A stretch of DNA of 64,000 nt, taken from positions 1 through 64,000 of the forward strand of contig NZ_JBBHZZ010000011.1 of the NCBI RefSeq assembly GCF_037482405.1. The letters are read 5' to 3'. Under the pieces are notes generated by a model, which saw only the letters and a list, made by a program, of their open reading frames with translations, searched no databases and was not told where the DNA came from. This document shows positions 33,943 through 44,067 of the stretch, piece after piece. The position numbers and the translations under genes were made by a program. The stretch's first letter is position 1; each line of letters opens with the position of its first letter. Source of the stretch: Pseudokineococcus marinus (lineage in GTDB: Bacteria > Actinomycetota > Actinomycetes > Actinomycetales > Quadrisphaeraceae).

Positions 33943-33993
33943 GACGCACGAGGGCCCCGCGACCGCCCGGCGGTCGCGGGGCCCTCGTGCGTC
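33943..33993. terminator. Very strong bidirectional hairpin after lsr2
   Basis: A perfect 25-bp inverted repeat (33943-33967 with 33969-33993) with essentially no loop other than the tip of the stem. It sits between the convergent lsr2 (stop 33928) and the reductase-like gene (stop 34036). Its core CACGAGGGCCCCGC resembles that of the hairpin at 25045. Confidence 0.9.
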
Positions 33994-34035
33994 ACGACCG
34001 GGGCACCGGCACCTCCGCGTCGGGGAGGGGGCGCG

Positions 34036-34914
34036 TCAGGGGGCCGTCGCCGCCCCTCGCGGCGGGGTCAGCCGCGGGCACGTCCGGCACACGAGCGCGG
34101 GGTCGACGGCGTGCGCGAAGCAGCAGGAGCGCCGGTCGCGGGTCCAGCCCGGTCCGCCCGGCGTCGCGTCGGGGCGGGCGCGCGCGGGGCGGCGCAGCGG
34201 CTCGGGGGCGAGCGCGAGCACCCGCGCGGCGTCCCGCAGGCCCGCGGGCACGTCGCCGCGGGCGGCCCCGGCCGAGGCCAGCACGGCGTCGAGCGCGTCC
34301 GCCAGCGGCCCCCAGCGCTGCAGGGAGCCCACGCGGACGCGCGGCGCCCAGAGCGCCTCGACGCGCCGCGCGCAGGCCACGAGGTCCGCGCCGAGCAGCG
34401 CCGCCAGGTGGTCCTCGTCGTCGGCCGGGCGGTCCCCGGCGCGCAGGGCCGCGGGGTCCCCGGGCAGGCAGCGCGCGCCGGCTCCGACGAGGGCGACGGC
34501 GTCCGGCTGGCCGAGCGGACGGGCGCGGCGGACGGCGAGGCGCCCGAGGTCGAGCGCCGGCGCTCGGCGCAGGAGGCCGTAGGGCGTCCCGCCCGCCTGC
34601 GCGAGGGCGTCGAGCACCCAGCCGAGGACGTAGGTCGGGGCCACCTGGCGGGGCGCGGGGCGGCCGCCGCGCCAGGCCGCCAGGCCGGCGTCCGTCGTGG
34701 CGACCCACCGCTCGACGGCTCCGGGCGCCAGGGCCGCGGCGAGCGTCGTCCACCCCGACGCCGGGGCGGGCACCCGGTCGAGCACCCGCACGGCGCGCAG
34801 CCCCGCGGCGACGGCGACCCCGTCCAGGGCGTCCGCCAGCGACAGGCCCGCCCCTCCGCCCACCGGAGCCGACCTCGTCCCCGGGCCGGCCGCCGTGCGG
34901 GGCGTCGGGCTCAC
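34036..34914 (-). CDS. FhuF-like (2Fe-2S) siderophore-iron reductase
   Basis: 292 residues. The last part CCFAHAVDPALVCRTCPR gives the C-C-x10-C-x2-C cluster motif of FhuF-type ferric-siderophore reductases. The rest is Ala/Arg-rich with a plausible ferric-reductase-like N-terminal region (PTYVLGWVLDALAQAGGTPYGLLRRAPALDL). It would release iron from imported siderophores in the cytoplasm. The GTG start overlaps the aldose epimerase stop by four bases on the minus strand, an odd pairing functionally. No siderophore transporter adjoins it. Confidence 0.78.
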   Translation of the reverse strand: MSPTPRTAAGPGTRSAPVGGGAGLSLADALDGVAVAAGLRAVRVLDRVPAPASGWTTLAAALAPGAVERWVATTDAGLAAWRGGRPAPRQVAPTYVLGWVLDALAQAGGTPYGLLRRAPALDLGRLAVRRARPLGQPDAVALVGAGARCLPGDPAALRAGDRPADDEDHLAALLGADLVACARRVEALWAPRVRVGSLQRWGPLADALDAVLASAGAARGDVPAGLRDAARVLALAPEPLRRPARARPDATPGGPGWTRDRRSCCFAHAVDPALVCRTCPRLTPPRGAATAP

Positions 34915-35861
34915 GCGCCCCGCAGCGGGGAGATCGTCCAGGAGGCGGAGGCGCTCTCGCCGCGGGCCAGGCGGACGACGTCCGTGCCGCTGTTGAAGGC
35001 GTCGGGCGGGCACGTCATGGGCTCGACGGCGAGGCCGGCCCGGTCGAGCTCGGGCTCGGGCCGGTCGGCGGTGTGGACCTGCACCCACGGCAGCACGGCC
35101 GGGTCCCACGCGACGACGGCGCCGGTGCCGCGCGCGTCGACCACCGTGAAGCGGACGAGGCCGTCCTCGCCGGCCGCCAGCCCCGTGAGCGCGTCGTCGA
35201 GCTCGACGCCCGCCAGGGGGCGGCCGCCGCGGAGGTCCCGCGGCGTCCCGTCCACGGCGCGGACCTCGCCCGGCAGCATCCGCGCCCCCAGGGCCTCGAG
35301 GTAGGAGGACGCGTCGACGGCGGCCGTCCAGTCGTCCACGCGGCCGGTGCCGGCGCTGAGGTAGGGGTGGGCCGCGCAGCCCCACGGCGCCGGGTCGTCA
35401 CCGAGCCCGGTGCCCGTGACCGTCGTCGTCAGGCCGGCGTCGTCGAGGCGGTAGCTCACGACGACGTCGACGGCGAAGGGGTACCCGGCCTGGGGGACGA
35501 CGCGGGCGGAGAGCTCCAGCTCGTCGGCCTCCGCAGTGCTCGACCCACCGGTGCGGGCGTAGCGCTCCCACACGAGCAGCCCGTGCAGCGCGTGCCCGCG
35601 CGGGGGCTCGGTGAGGGCGAGCTGCTGCTCCGCGCCCGAGGCGGCGCCGACGCCGTCGAGGCGCCAGCGGCCGTCCACCACGCGGTTCGGCCACGGCGCC
35701 AGCACGGCGCCCCGGTAGACGGGGCGCACCTCGTCGGCGCCGAAGGGCACCACCAGGTCGCGACCGTCGTCGGTGAGGGAGCGCAGGCTCGCCCCCACCT
35801 CCGTGACGACCGCTCGCAGGGGGCCGTGCTCGAGGACGTGCTGCTCGCCGCTGGGGTGCAC
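34911..35861 (-). CDS. Aldose 1-epimerase family protein
   Basis: 316 residues of the galactose-mutarotase fold. Seen are GASLRSLTDDGRDLVVPF, the substrate-binding GHALHGLLVWERY, WGCAAHPYLSAG with the catalytic-type His, and the C-terminal AVEPMTCPPDAFNSGTDVVRLARGES with the general base Glu. It interconverts alpha and beta anomers of sugars. ATG start. First gene of a two-gene operon with the siderophore-reductase-like gene. Confidence 0.88.
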   Translation of the reverse strand: MHPSGEQHVLEHGPLRAVVTEVGASLRSLTDDGRDLVVPFGADEVRPVYRGAVLAPWPNRVVDGRWRLDGVGAASGAEQQLALTEPPRGHALHGLLVWERYARTGGSSTAEADELELSARVVPQAGYPFAVDVVVSYRLDDAGLTTTVTGTGLGDDPAPWGCAAHPYLSAGTGRVDDWTAAVDASSYLEALGARMLPGEVRAVDGTPRDLRGGRPLAGVELDDALTGLAAGEDGLVRFTVVDARGTGAVVAWDPAVLPWVQVHTADRPEPELDRAGLAVEPMTCPPDAFNSGTDVVRLARGESASASWTISPLRGA

Positions 35862-36033
35862 GACGCGCGAGGCTAGCGGGCCCGCCCGCCCTCGCCCGCC
35901 CGCCTCCCCGGTGCCGCGGCCGACGCGGCGGGCGAGGCCGCCCCGTCCTCCCTAGGCTCCCGGTGGGCGGCCAGGAGGCCGTCCCACGACGAGGACGGCG
36001 CCCCGGGCGCCGACCGCCACCCGAGGAGCGAGC

Positions 36034-36387
36034 GTGTTCGAGGCAGCCGACATCCGCGAGTACCGGGGCCACAAGGTCGTCGACGCCGACGGCGACAAGA
36101 TCGGCGAGCTCGAGGCCGTCTACGTCGACACGGCGACCGACCAGCCAGCCTTCGGCACCATCACCCTGGGCGGCCTCCTGGGCGGCAAGCGCCTCGTCTT
36201 CGTGCCCTTCGACGGGGCGACGGTCGGGCCCGACTACGTCAAGGTCGCGTACTCCAAGAGCCTCGTGAAGGAGGCCCCGGCCATCGACACCGACGGGGAG
36301 CTCAAGGCCGAGGACGAGCCCGCCGTCTTCGCCCACTACGGCAAGCCGGCGGGCGACGGCTCCGGCCGTCGCCTCGCCCGGCGCTGA
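36034..36387 (+). CDS. PRC-barrel domain protein
   Basis: 117 residues. One PRC barrel: DIREYRGHKVVDADGDKIGELEAVYVDTATDQPAFGTITLGGLLGGKRLVFVPFDGATVGPDYVKVAYSKSLVKEAP. PRC barrels occur in photosynthetic reaction centre H subunits and in RimM; stand-alone actinobacterial copies are of unknown, often stress-linked role. GTG start at 36034 after a GAGGAG site; a TAGGCT minus-10-like hexamer lies near 35953. Confidence 0.85.
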   Translation: MFEAADIREYRGHKVVDADGDKIGELEAVYVDTATDQPAFGTITLGGLLGGKRLVFVPFDGATVGPDYVKVAYSKSLVKEAPAIDTDGELKAEDEPAVFAHYGKPAGDGSGRRLARR

Positions 36388-36398
36388 CGGGCGCGCGC

Positions 36399-36656
36399 GT
36401 GCGCGACCGGCGCGGCTCGTGGCTCGGGCGGCTCGAGGCGCAGCTCCGGCGGCTCGTCGGACCGGCCCAGCTCGGGCGGTCCGACGAGCCGGACGCGGAG
36501 CGCCGGAGGGAGGCCCAGGCCTCCCGCGACGCGCACGCCGCCGCCTTCGAGGTCGTCGTCGACTCCAGCGGCCGGCGCTACGTGCGGGCGCGGTCGGCGG
36601 ACCCGCGGGGCGGCGACGGGGACGGGCCCGTCGCGGGCCAGGGCGACGCCCGCTGA
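36399..36656 (+). CDS. Small hypothetical protein (85 aa)
   Basis: 85 residues starting MRDRRGSWLGRLEAQLRRLVGPAQLGRSDEPDAERRREAQASRDAHAAAFEVVVDSSGRRYVRARS. Charged and helical at first, with a short beta-like EVVVDSSGRRYVRARS segment. It follows the PRC-barrel gene by 11 bases and may be in its operon. No recognisable family, no membrane segment. Moderate confidence that it is coding. Confidence 0.5.
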   Translation: MRDRRGSWLGRLEAQLRRLVGPAQLGRSDEPDAERRREAQASRDAHAAAFEVVVDSSGRRYVRARSADPRGGDGDGPVAGQGDAR

Positions 36657-36825
36657 GGTCACCCGTCCGGGCCAGCGCGCCCGTCCGCCGTCGGCGAACG
36701 CCGGCGGAGGAACACCCCCGGCTCCGCGGGGCGTTGGGCACATCGGCAGGAGGGCGCCCGTCCGGGGCGGGCGCCCCGCCCAGGTGGTCGACCGGAGTGG
36801 CCGACCGCCGCGGGGGCTGCGGGGA

Positions 36826-36831
36826 TAGCAT
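36826..36831 (+). promoter_or_regulatory. Candidate minus-10 of clpC
   Basis: TAGCAT, preceded by GGGGA, 57 bases before the clpC ATG, in an otherwise GC-only leader. No good minus-35 exists 17 bases upstream, so an activator such as ClgR may be needed; this is inference. Confidence 0.35.
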
Positions 36832-36888
36832 CGAGCGACTCGCAGGGGGACCGCCCTCCGCCGCCAGATCGTCCGCGAGGAGCGCTGC

Positions 36889-39387
<2,499 letters not shown>

Positions 39388-39390
39388 CCC

Positions 39391-39475
39391 GTACCGGGCG
39401 CCCGAGGACTCCTCGGGCGCCCGGTACCGCACCGCCGCCGGAGGGCGGGACGCCGCGCGCGTCCCGCCCTCCGGC
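39391..39475. terminator. Two tandem hairpins after clpC
   Basis: First hairpin: 17-bp perfect stem (39391-39407 with 39411-39427), loop ACT. Second: 16-bp perfect stem (39437-39452 with 39460-39475), seven-base loop. They fill the gap between convergent clpC (stop 39387) and the DUF305 gene (stop 39531), so one may serve each strand. Confidence 0.9.
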
Positions 39476-39530
39476 GCGTCCGGGCCCGGGGCCCGACGTC
39501 CCCCCGGCTCCGGCGTGCGCGCGCGGGGTC

Positions 39531-40277
39531 TCAGGTCGGGCGCAGGCCCTCGAGGTGGGCGATCTCCGCGGTCTGGACCGCCGTCATCTCGTCGGCCATC
39601 TCCCGCACCTGCAGGTCGACCCCGCCGGCGGCGTGCTCGTCGACCATCGCGAGCGCCCCGCGGTGGTGACGGACCATGAGGTCGACGAAGAGGGCGTCGA
39701 AGGCGTCGCCGTCCGCGGCGGCCAGCGCCCGGACCTCCGCGGCGCTCGCCATGCCGGCGCCTCCGTCGGCACCGCCGCCGTGGTGGTCGGCGTGGGCGTC
39801 CTCGCCCCCGCCGGTGACCTCGCCCCGACCGCTGAGCCAGGAGCGCTCCGGCGGCACCTCCTCGCCGCGCCGCTCGAGCCAGGCCACCATGACGTCGACC
39901 TCGGGCGCCTGGCCGAGGCGGATGCGCTCGGCGAGGGCGGCGACGCCGGGGTCCCCGGCGCGTCCGGGGGCCAGGCCGCTCATCTCCACGGCCTGGCGGT
40001 GGTGGGTCACCATCCCCTGCACGAAGGCGACGTCGGCCGCGTCGTAGCGGTCGCCGTCGGTCGGCGGTGCCGCGTCCTCCGGCGCGACCGTCCGCGCCGG
40101 CTCCCCGGGCAGCCCGGGCTGCAGGACCGGCACGGAGGCCTCCGCCGTGGGCGGCGCGTACGGCGCCGGGGCGGTCTCCTCGGCGGCGCTGCAGGCTGGC
40201 GCGCCCAGGGCGACGGCGAGGGCCGCGGCTGCGAGGGCGGCGCGCCGGCGACGGCGGGCAGCGTCGGGTGCGAGCAC
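39531..40277 (-). CDS. DUF305 lipoprotein
   Basis: 248 residues from a GTG at 40277 that has GGAGGG four to five bases upstream; an ATG at 40376 would add 33 residues before the signal peptide and is less likely. The signal peptide ends in a lipobox GAPAC (Cys29). Two DUF305 units carry HH-containing helices: FVQGMVTHHRQAVEMSG and LFVDLMVRHHRGALAMVDEHAAGG, with a Met/His-rich HADHHGG linker. DUF305 proteins are four-helix ferritin-like proteins often tied to copper. Divergent from the LVIVD protein. Confidence 0.87.
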   Translation of the reverse strand: MLAPDAARRRRRAALAAAALAVALGAPACSAAEETAPAPYAPPTAEASVPVLQPGLPGEPARTVAPEDAAPPTDGDRYDAADVAFVQGMVTHHRQAVEMSGLAPGRAGDPGVAALAERIRLGQAPEVDVMVAWLERRGEEVPPERSWLSGRGEVTGGGEDAHADHHGGGADGGAGMASAAEVRALAAADGDAFDALFVDLMVRHHRGALAMVDEHAAGGVDLQVREMADEMTAVQTAEIAHLEGLRPT

Positions 40278-40469
40278 GGGACCCTCCGGGGCTCTCGAGG
40301 TGGGCGGTGTCCGCGGGGCGTCGTCGTCCCGCCGAGTTGCGACGGATCCTCCCACGATGTCCGTCTCTGGTGGCATGCTCGCCCACTCCTGGTGGTCAGG
40401 AGTGACGCGGCGTGAGGGGTGCGCCCGTCGGAGAGCGACCCGGGCGAGGGTCGGGAGGGCGAGGCCGGC

Positions 40470-41990
40470 ATGGCAGCGAGGCGCACGAGCACAAGGCGAC
40501 GAGGAGGCCCCGGGCGCGCGGCGGGGCTCACGGCGGGGCATGCGGTCGGGTCGGTGGCCGGGCGGGCGGTGGTGGCCGGGGCGGCCGCGGCGGCCCTCGT
40601 CGCCGGGTCGGCGGCCACGGCCCTGGCCGCGCCCGACCAGGCGCCGGCGGCGCCGTCGGTGCCGGCGGGCGAGGCGCCCACCGGGGTGGGGGAGACGGCG
40701 TCCAGCGCCAACCTGCGCCTGACGGCCAACGTCCCCAAGCAGGGCAGCTTCGCCTCGGCGAGCGCGCTCAACAGCGACCTCGCCTTCCAGGGGCAGTACG
40801 CCTACGCGGGCAACTACAACGGCTTCGCCGTCTACGACCTCTCCCGCCCGGACGCCCCGGAGCTCGTCACCCAGGTGACCTGCCTGGGCTCGCAGAACGA
40901 CGTCTCCGTCTACGGCGACGTCCTCGTCCTCTCGACCGACTCCGTGCGCAGCGACGCCTCCTGCGAGTCGACCTCCGTCCCGGCGGCCTCGGCCGACGTC
41001 TGGGAGGGCCTGAAGATCTTCGACATCAGCGACCCGCTGGCGCCGGAGTACGTGGCCGCCGTCAAGACGACGTGCGGCTCGCACACCAACACGCTCGTGC
41101 CCGACGAGGAGAGCGGCTCGCTGCTCGTCTACGTCAGCAGCTACGGGCCCAGCGCCGCGGCGCCCAACTGCCAGCCCCCGCACGACGCCATCTCGATCGT
41201 CGACATCCCGCTGGACGCCATGGAGGACGCCGCCGTCGTCGACGTCCCGGTGGTCTTCCCCGACGGCGGCTTCGCGGGCGTCGAGGGCACGGTCCGGCGC
41301 CCGACGAGCGGGTGCCACGACATCACCTCCTTCGTCGAGCTCGACATCGCCGCCGGCGCCTGCATGGGCGACGGCGTCATCTTCGACATCTCGGACCCGC
41401 GGGCGCCCGTCGTCACCGAGCGGGTGCAGGACGAGAACTTCGCCTTCTGGCACTCGGCGACCTTCAACAACGACGGCACGAAGGTCGTCTTCACCGACGA
41501 GCTCGGCGGCGGCGGGGCGCCGACGTGCACGGCGGAGATCGGGCCGGAGCGGGGCGCCAACGCCATCTACGACCTCGTGGACGGCGAGCTCGAGTTCGCG
41601 AGCTACTACAAGATCCCGCGCCACCAGACGCCGACGGAGAACTGCGTCGCCCACAACGGCTCGCTCCTGCCGGTCGAGGGTCGCGACGTCATGGTCCAGG
41701 CCTGGTACCAGGGCGGGATCTCGGTCTTCGACTTCACCGACTCGTCGGAGCCCCGCGAGGTGGCCTGGTTCGACCGTGGTCCGCTGTCGACCGAGACGTC
41801 GGTCACCGGTGGCTCGTGGTCGGCGTACTTCTACGACGGCCGCATCTACTCCAACGACATCCAGCAGGGCTTCGACGTCCTGCGGCTGCGGGGGTCGGCC
41901 TTCAGCCAGGCGCGCCTCGTCGAGCTCGGGCAGCTCAACCCGCAGATGCAGGGCGCGTACACGTCCTGGCGCGACAGCCGCCGCGGCTGA
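40470..41990 (+). CDS. Secreted LVIVD-repeat beta-propeller protein
   Basis: 506 residues. A Sec-type signal peptide (Arg-rich start, Ala-rich core, ALA-A cleavage near residue 54) precedes repeats of the LVIVD type: AYAGNYNGFAVYDLSRPDAPELV, GLKIFDISDPLAPEYV, GVIFDISDPRAPVVTE, GGISVFDFTDSSEPREV and a final DVLRLRG. The fold should be a beta-propeller. Six or more Cys and several His (CHDITSF, HSATFNNDG, HNGSLLP) could bind metal. ATG at 40470 with GGGAGGG upstream. It starts 192 bases from the divergent DUF305 lipoprotein; the pairing suggests a shared extracellular, perhaps metal-related, role. Confidence 0.85.
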   Translation: MAARRTSTRRRGGPGRAAGLTAGHAVGSVAGRAVVAGAAAAALVAGSAATALAAPDQAPAAPSVPAGEAPTGVGETASSANLRLTANVPKQGSFASASALNSDLAFQGQYAYAGNYNGFAVYDLSRPDAPELVTQVTCLGSQNDVSVYGDVLVLSTDSVRSDASCESTSVPAASADVWEGLKIFDISDPLAPEYVAAVKTTCGSHTNTLVPDEESGSLLVYVSSYGPSAAAPNCQPPHDAISIVDIPLDAMEDAAVVDVPVVFPDGGFAGVEGTVRRPTSGCHDITSFVELDIAAGACMGDGVIFDISDPRAPVVTERVQDENFAFWHSATFNNDGTKVVFTDELGGGGAPTCTAEIGPERGANAIYDLVDGELEFASYYKIPRHQTPTENCVAHNGSLLPVEGRDVMVQAWYQGGISVFDFTDSSEPREVAWFDRGPLSTETSVTGGSWSAYFYDGRIYSNDIQQGFDVLRLRGSAFSQARLVELGQLNPQMQGAYTSWRDSRRG

Positions 41991-42007
41991 CCGCTCCCGC
42001 TCGCACG

Positions 42008-42045
42008 GCGCCGCCCCGGACCGCAGGACGTGTCCGGGGCGGCGC
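42008..42045 (+). terminator. Hairpin after the LVIVD gene
   Basis: A perfect 14-bp stem (42008-42021 with 42032-42045) and ten-base loop, 18 bases after the stop at 41990. Its right arm is the first unit of a 24-base tandem repeat, so it can pair in more than one register. Confidence 0.75.
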
Positions 42046-42103
42046 TGCGCGCGGGGTCCGGGGCGCGCTGCGCGCGGGGGTCCGGGGCGGCGCTGCGCGG
42101 GAG
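42032..42103 (+). repeat. Three 24-bp tandem repeats
   Basis: Units start GTCCGGGGCG at 42032, 42056 and 42080, spaced exactly 24 bases, each ending in a GC-alternating CTGCGCG stretch. Copy 2 differs by a small rearrangement. They lie between the LVIVD gene and the DUF2218 gene. Confidence 0.85.
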
Positions 42104-42150
42104 GCCACGGGCGCCGGGCGGTGGCCCGGGGGTCGCACTACGGTCGGCCC

Positions 42151-42480
42151 ATGGGCACGACCTCGCAGACGACCATCTCCTCCTCCAGCCCCCTCGCGCC
42201 GGACGTCCTCGTGCAGCGGCTCGTCCAGGCGCTGCACGGCGCGGCGGAGGTGGCCTCGAACGAGGACCGGACGACGCTCGTCTTCCCGCCCCCCGCCTCA
42301 CCCGTCGGGGACGGCCCGGTGGGGTCGGCGCACCTCCAGGCGGGCGCGGAGACGGTCGTCGTCGACTGCACCGCCCCCGACAGCGAGGAGCTCTCCCGCG
42401 TCGAGGACCTGCTGACGACGCGCCTGCGCACGGTGGACCAGGCGGCGGCGGACGCCGTCGTCTGGCGCCGGCACGAGTGA
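42151..42480 (+). CDS. DUF2218-like protein
   Basis: 109 residues. The order LVQALHGAAEVASNEDRTTLVFP, AHLQAGAETVVVDCTAPDSEELSRVEDLLTTRLRTV and the terminal Trp-containing AVVWRRHE fit the small DUF2218 family. Function unknown. TACGGT six bases before the ATG gives a leaderless start. Its stop overlaps the GNAT gene by four bases. Confidence 0.7.
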   Translation: MGTTSQTTISSSSPLAPDVLVQRLVQALHGAAEVASNEDRTTLVFPPPASPVGDGPVGSAHLQAGAETVVVDCTAPDSEELSRVEDLLTTRLRTVDQAAADAVVWRRHE

Positions 42481-43118
42481 CGCCGCCCGAGGGCTCGAGC
42501 CCCACTTCCAGCGCCGTCCTCGTCCGCCCGGCCCGGACCTCCGACGTCCGTGCCGTGCGCGCGCTCACGGCGCCGCTCGCCGAGCGCCGGGTGCTCGTGG
42601 CCAAGGAGGCCGTCGCCTACTACGAGGGCCTGCCCGAGCTCGTCGTGGCCGAGCTCGACGGGCGCGTCGTCGGCTGCGGGGCCCTGCACGTCTTCTGGGA
42701 GGACCTCGCCGAGGTCCGCACCCTCGCCGTCGCGGACGACGCGCGTGGCGCCGGCGTCGGCGGGCTCGTCCTCGCCGAGCTGCTGCGGCGGGCCCGGGAC
42801 GTGGGCGTCGCCCGCGTCTTCTGCCTCACCTTCGAGACCCGCTTCTTCGCCGCGCACGGCTTCGAGGAGATCGAGGGCACCCCCGTGGCGCCCGAGGTCT
42901 TCGCCGAGCTGCTGCGCTCGCACGACGACGGCGTCGCCGAGTTCCTGGACCTCGCCCGGGTGAAGCCCAACACGCTCGGCAACACCCGCATGATCCGCTA
43001 CCTCGAGGAGTCGGCCCGTGCGCTCGACGCGGCGCGCGGCGCCGCGTCCGGGGCCGGACCGGTCGACGGGGGACCCGTCGCCGAGGAGCCCGCCACGGGG
43101 GCGCCGGGCAGCGCGTAG
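42477..43118 (+). CDS. GNAT acetyltransferase (ArgA/N-acetylglutamate-synthase-like)
   Basis: 213 residues. VLVRPARTSDVRAVRALTAPLAERRVLVAKEAVAYYEGLPELVVAELDGRVVGCGALHVFWEDLAEVRTLAVADDARGAGVGGLV is the GNAT core; the acetyl-CoA motif is RGAGVGG. FFAAHGFEEIEGTPVAPEVFAELLRSHDDGVAEFLDLARVKPNTLGNTRM matches actinobacterial ArgA (Rv2747-type), which makes N-acetylglutamate for arginine synthesis. No arg cluster adjoins it. The C-terminal 40 residues are low-complexity and overlap the antisense end of mutY by 121 bases. Confidence 0.83.
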   Translation: MTPPEGSSPTSSAVLVRPARTSDVRAVRALTAPLAERRVLVAKEAVAYYEGLPELVVAELDGRVVGCGALHVFWEDLAEVRTLAVADDARGAGVGGLVLAELLRRARDVGVARVFCLTFETRFFAAHGFEEIEGTPVAPEVFAELLRSHDDGVAEFLDLARVKPNTLGNTRMIRYLEESARALDAARGAASGAGPVDGGPVAEEPATGAPGSA

Positions 43119-44047
43119 GCGTCGCCGGGGGCCGGGACGACGAGGCCGTCGTCGAGCAGCGAGGCGAGGCAGCGCTCGCGCTGCTCCTCCTGCGGCCAGG
43201 CCGCGGCGAGGTCGTCGGCGCCCACGGCGCCCTCGGCGTCGCGCAGCACGGCCAGCAGGCGGCCGCGGACCTGGCGGTCGGTGCCCTCCCAGCGCTGCGC
43301 GCGCCGGGGCGGCCCGTCGTCCGGCGGCGACCCGGCGAGTCGCCAGGCGCAGAGGTCGGCCACCGGGCACTCCGGGCAGCGCGGCGCCCGCGCCGTGCAC
43401 ACCAGGGCGCCCAGCTCCATGACGGCCACGGCCCAGCGCGCGGCCTCGGCGTCGCCCTCCGGCAGCAGGCCCACCGCGCGGGCGTGCTCGGCCGCCGTGA
43501 GCGCGGGGGCCGGCCGGGCCGTGCCGCCCACGAGGCGGGCGTGCACGCGGCGCACGTTGGTGTCGACGACGGCGTGACGGCGCCCGTGGGCGAAGCTCGC
43601 GACCGCGGCCGCCGTGTAGGCGCCGACGCCGGGCAGCGCGAGCAGGTCGTCCACCTCGGCGGGCACCTCGCCGCCGTGCCGCTCGACGAGGGCCACCGCG
43701 GCGGCGTGCAGGCGCAGCGCCCGCCGCGGGTAGCCGAGCCGGTCCCACGCCCGCACGGCCTCCCCGGGCGGGTCGGCGGCGAGGGCCGCCGGGGTGGGCC
43801 AGCGCTCGAGCCAGCGCCGCCAGGCCGGCAGGACCCGCGCCACCGGCGTCTGCTGGAGCATCACCTCGCTGACGAGGACGCCCCAGGCGTCCCGGTCCGC
43901 CGCGCGCCACGGCAGGTCCCGCGCGGCGACCTCGTACCAGGCGAGCACCCGCCGGTGGAGCACCTCCGGCGCCACCGCGACCGGCTCGCTGGCCCCGTCC
44001 CCGGTGGCCCCGTGCTCCGTGGCTCCGTGCTCCGTGGCCCCGTGCAC
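42998..44047 (-). CDS. mutY: A/G-specific adenine glycosylase
   Basis: 349 residues. The HhH-GPD core is intact: SEVMLQQTPVARV holds the catalytic Glu, LPGVGAYTAAAVASFAHGRRHAVVDTNVRRV is the HhH plus catalytic Asp, and CTARAPRCPECPVADLC binds the 4Fe-4S cluster (C-x6-C-x2-C-x5-C). It removes A mispaired with 8-oxoG. The C-terminal part is shorter than in E. coli MutY and ends in a low-complexity tail. The GTG at 44047 is the best start; the first 20 residues are a repeat-encoded EHGAT stretch. Next to disA on the same strand, 20 bases apart. Confidence 0.9.
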   Translation of the reverse strand: MHGATEHGATEHGATGDGASEPVAVAPEVLHRRVLAWYEVAARDLPWRAADRDAWGVLVSEVMLQQTPVARVLPAWRRWLERWPTPAALAADPPGEAVRAWDRLGYPRRALRLHAAAVALVERHGGEVPAEVDDLLALPGVGAYTAAAVASFAHGRRHAVVDTNVRRVHARLVGGTARPAPALTAAEHARAVGLLPEGDAEAARWAVAVMELGALVCTARAPRCPECPVADLCAWRLAGSPPDDGPPRRAQRWEGTDRQVRGRLLAVLRDAEGAVGADDLAAAWPQEEQRERCLASLLDDGLVVPAPGDAYALPGAPVAGSSATGPPSTGPAPDAAPRAASSARADSSR

Positions 44048-44050
44048 TGG
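43991..44050 (-). repeat. Four 15-bp tandem repeats at the start of mutY
   Basis: Units at 43991, 44006, 44021 and 44036, each like GGCCCCGTGCTCCGT. They encode the EHGAT pentapeptides at the MutY N-terminus and include the presumed GTG start, so copy number could change the start region. Confidence 0.85.
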
Positions 44051-44067
44051 GCGTCGGACGTCGGTGC

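Noticed and set aside
36690..36740. ClgR-like operator upstream of clpC
   Set aside because: Only half-site similarity (GGCGAACGCC); no convincing dyad at the expected spacing.
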